Shown: piece by piece, positions 61,844 to 64,000 of the stretch
How positions within the stretch are numbered: position 1 is the stretch's first letter
Layout: each line of letters opens with the position of its first letter
Translations under genes and position numbers: made by a program
DNA from: Blasia pusilla
Lineage: Eukaryota; Marchantiophyta; Marchantiopsida; Blasiales
NCBI GenBank assembly: GCA_050084515.1
Contig: CM114272.1
Coordinates: 24,924,001-24,988,000 of the forward strand
Length of the DNA stretch: 64,000 nt
Reading direction: 5' to 3'
The notes under the pieces: model-generated
Told to the model about the DNA's origin: nothing
Database searches by the model: none
The model's input: only the letters and a program-made list of their open reading frames with translations

Positions 61844-62982
61844 ATGGCGCCCCCAGCAGCGAAGAAGCCGCACGCATGCAGGAACAAGAATCTGGTTAGG
61901 GGTGTGGGGAAATTCTCGCGCTCCGCTGTGTACCACAAGAAAGGGCTGTGGGCCATCAAGGCTAAGAACGGTGGTAAGTTCCCCACGCACAGCAAGGCTC
62001 CTGCTGCCGAGGTCAAGGAGTTGAGGGCGCCCAAGTTCTACCCGGCCGATGACATCAAGAAGCCACTGCACAAGAACAAGGTCATCAACCCTCCCAAGCT
62101 CAGGTAAGTGGTAACTTGGTCATCAGCCCTCGCAGTGTCTCGGACGAAGCGACATTAGGGAGATTGATTTTTGGATTTTTTCTAGAACCATCAATGCATT
62201 CAAGTACCGGAATTCTGTACTGAGCGTTGGGGAGTGCTTTGTATGTGGACGTTGAATTCTTGTAGGGCAAGCATCACCCCCGGAACAGTGTTGATCCTAT
62301 TGGCGGGACACTTCAAGGGCAAGAGAGTTGTGTTTTTGAAGCAGCTCGCATCCGGGCTTCTGTTGATCTCTGGTACGTCCGAGCCCAGTCTCTCACTTGC
62401 CTCCTCACGGTGTATGATTTTTTGTGGAATGTATCCCTGTGCGCTCGACGATTGAATAGGAGGGTCAGTGTAGATTGTATGCACAATCTAAAATCATCTC
62501 ATTGGAGAAATATCGGATGGTTCTGCACTTTACAGGTCCATTCAAAGTGAATGGTGTGCCTCTTAGACGCGTCAACCAGGCTTACGTCATTGCCACATCC
62601 ACCAAGCTCGACATTGGTTCCGTCGATTTGTCGAAGTTCTCAGATGCCTACTTCAAGAGGGAAGTAGAGAAGAAGAAGAAGGGAGAGAGTGAGTTCTTCG
62701 AGGCTGAGAAAGAGGTATGTGATTAGAGTGATACTTCTTCTAGCGTTGTATCGGCTTGTGTTAATGTTGAGTTTCTAAAGTTGAGGGTGTATACTGAAGT
62801 CTTGGAAAAATTGATTTTATCAGACGGAGGCCAAGCAATTGCCCGAGGAGAAAAAGGAGGACCAAAAGGCTCTGGACGCCCAATTGATCCCCATCGTTGA
62901 GAAGATCCCGGAGATGAAGTCGTACCTGAGCTCTAGATTTAGCCTGAAGTCCGGTGTGAAGCCACATGAGCTGGTTTTCTGA
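61844..62982 (+). CDS. RPL6: 60S ribosomal protein L6 (eL6)
   Basis: Component of the cytosolic large ribosomal subunit. Four exons: 61844-62103, 62266-62372, 62536-62714 and 62824-62982, with consistent phases (2, 1, 0), giving 234 aa, the normal plant length. Exon 1 carries the basic N-terminus ([18 protein letters not shown]) and [19 protein letters not shown]. Exon 2 has the conserved KOW-like core ([36 protein letters not shown]). Exon 3 has [20 protein letters not shown] and the Lys-rich segment. Exon 4 ends [10 protein letters not shown], a typical eL6 C-terminus. The start is the ATG with good context (GCAATGGCG). Nothing suggests a retrocopy, as introns are present. Confidence 0.97.
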
Positions 62983-63370
62983 GGTGTGGGAAGATTTTCC
63001 CTTCTGTACGGACCGAATATTGGAAATTTTGCAATTGGAGCTTTAATTAAGCACGGACACGTGATAGAGATTCTTGTCGTGTAATTCGTCCCACTTAGAC
63101 GGAATTGCAGAGAATGAATGTATCGGTTCTGCCTTAGAGTTTCATCTCTACTCCTAAGTGCTCGCTATACGTATCATCAGTAATTGTACACTTCCGTCGG
63201 TCGTTAAGTATCCGAACCTACGCGCGGTGCTCCAACAGACCGACGGGGAATTTTGGGTAGAAATGCTAGGGCTGGCCTCCATGTAACCTCCCAAACCCGA
63301 AATGAATCTTAGTGGTTATTTCCGGTCTTTGATCGTCTTTGCCTGGTATATAAGGCCCTGTGGAGAGAAT
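62983..63370. other. Convergent 3' ends of RPL6 and a minus-strand gene
   Basis: No coding feature. It should hold the 3' UTRs of RPL6 (plus) and of the gene ending at 63371 (minus). Polyadenylation signals are not clear. Confidence 0.5.
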
Positions 63371-63736
63371 CTACTGTGTGACGCCCATGGAATCCGTCAG
63401 CTTGGAGGAGGGTGTTTTGTAGTGTGGAAGGACTGAAGTGTGAGCTCTGATGAATGTTGAAACGTAGATACCTACAGTTTCTGTTACTTGTTCCATTAGT
63501 GGACGCTCAATCGACCTGATGGTACCTGACTTAAGCTCATCTTTCAAGATAGTTATTAAATTACTGCCTTTCGCCACAGGTGTGATGGCTTCTGTCGCAT
63601 CCTCAAAGAAAGGCAAGAATTTGTCATGGAGCACAGCTGAAGCCCATGGTTTTAGCAGGAACTCCAGCATGTCTGGAACATCTCCACGGTCGTACCTGTC
63701 ATCATGGAGTGTGAGGAGATCTTTAGACAGTTTCAT
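63371..63736 (-). CDS. Last exon(s) of an unrecognised minus-strand gene
   Basis: The minus-strand frame of 121 codons has a protein-like composition: MLEFLLKPWASAVLHDKF, then FFEDATEAITPVAKGSN, ELKSGTIRSIERP and TVGIYVSTFIRAHTSVL, ending SMGVTQ. An in-frame TAA lies 21 bp upstream of its first ATG with no AG between. So either ATG 63736 is a true start or the exon begins inside the frame, for example after CTAAAG (near 63725) or GATGACAG (near 63700). Nearer the window edge, LPVNVLNNLITR read from about 63998 to a GTGATT donor (63961) looks like an upstream exon. The gene probably continues beyond 64000. Family not recognised. Confidence 0.45.
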   Translation of the reverse strand: MKLSKDLLTLHDDRYDRGDVPDMLEFLLKPWASAVLHDKFLPFFEDATEAITPVAKGSNLITILKDELKSGTIRSIERPLMEQVTETVGIYVSTFIRAHTSVLPHYKTPSSKLTDSMGVTQ

Positions 63737-64000
63737 AATTGTGAGATCGAGTTTTGTTTATTGGTCAGTCTTACAGCTACAGCTTTGGGTGCTGGCCTCC
63801 TGTTGGCATCCTGAGATGAGGGTGGCCTCTTATTGAAATGAAGAACTTGCTCTATTCCTGGTAAGAATTTACAGAAGCTCAAGTGCGGGTCAGCGTTATC
63901 AGCATGCGAGTTTGATTTCAGTAAGAAATGAGTTTGCTTTCAGCATCTCAGTTAGGGAATCACCGGGTGATCAGATTGTTGAGGACATTGACAGGAAGTC

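Overview
The window is nuclear DNA of a land plant. It carries a plant-type CNOT1 scaffold gene with 51 coding exons, a cytosolic ribosomal protein eL6 gene with telo-box promoter motifs, and a COG0354 (GcvT/YgfZ-like) gene whose leader looks like a plastid transit peptide. The transposon content (MULE, PIF/Harbinger, Ty3/gypsy chromovirus) also fits. A seed-free plant (moss, liverwort or lycophyte) seems plausible from the divergent but compact genes; species cannot be settled from sequence alone.

Layout. 1-190 is a TTTA microsatellite. About 0.98-8.73 kb appears to be one large, decayed Mutator-like (MULE) element. A minus-strand gene (3137 to 1639) has MULE transposase core motifs, and a divergent plus-strand gene (4358-7851) is unrecognised. 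Each gene has its own TATA box. Clusters of a roughly 27-bp imperfect palindrome (half-sites GCAACCCGTCGG and CCGACGGGTTGC) lie at both flanks, between the genes and inside the inferred introns, but not in the exons. This resembles in principle the non-coding motif arrays of Arabidopsis VANDAL elements and is the most interesting feature here. About 11.0-13.7 kb is a broken PIF/Harbinger element (SANT/Myb-like ORF plus DDE transposase). 14.7-16.7 kb holds Ty3/gypsy debris.

19,506-39,224 (+) is CNOT1, reconstructed with every splice phase consistent to about 2,515 aa. 42.3-47.0 kb (-) is a degenerate Ty3/gypsy chromovirus (gag, protease, RT-RNase H, integrase, chromodomain). It is flanked by about 1-kb repeats in inverted rather than direct orientation. 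49,052-53,535 (-) is the COG0354 gene, 12 exons and 434 aa. 53.9-61.4 kb is AT-rich and gene-free, with one clean fold-back (MITE-like) element and a zone dense in GACTCGCAA-type words. 61,844-62,982 (+) is RPL6 (234 aa, 4 exons). At the right edge, minus-strand 63,371-63,736 is probably the last exon of a gene running out of the window.

Three host genes are therefore well supported: CNOT1 (mRNA deadenylation), eL6 (translation) and a plastid folate-binding COG0354 protein. They are ordinary housekeeping genes and no operon-like link between them is implied. The rest is mostly transposon-derived or unassigned.
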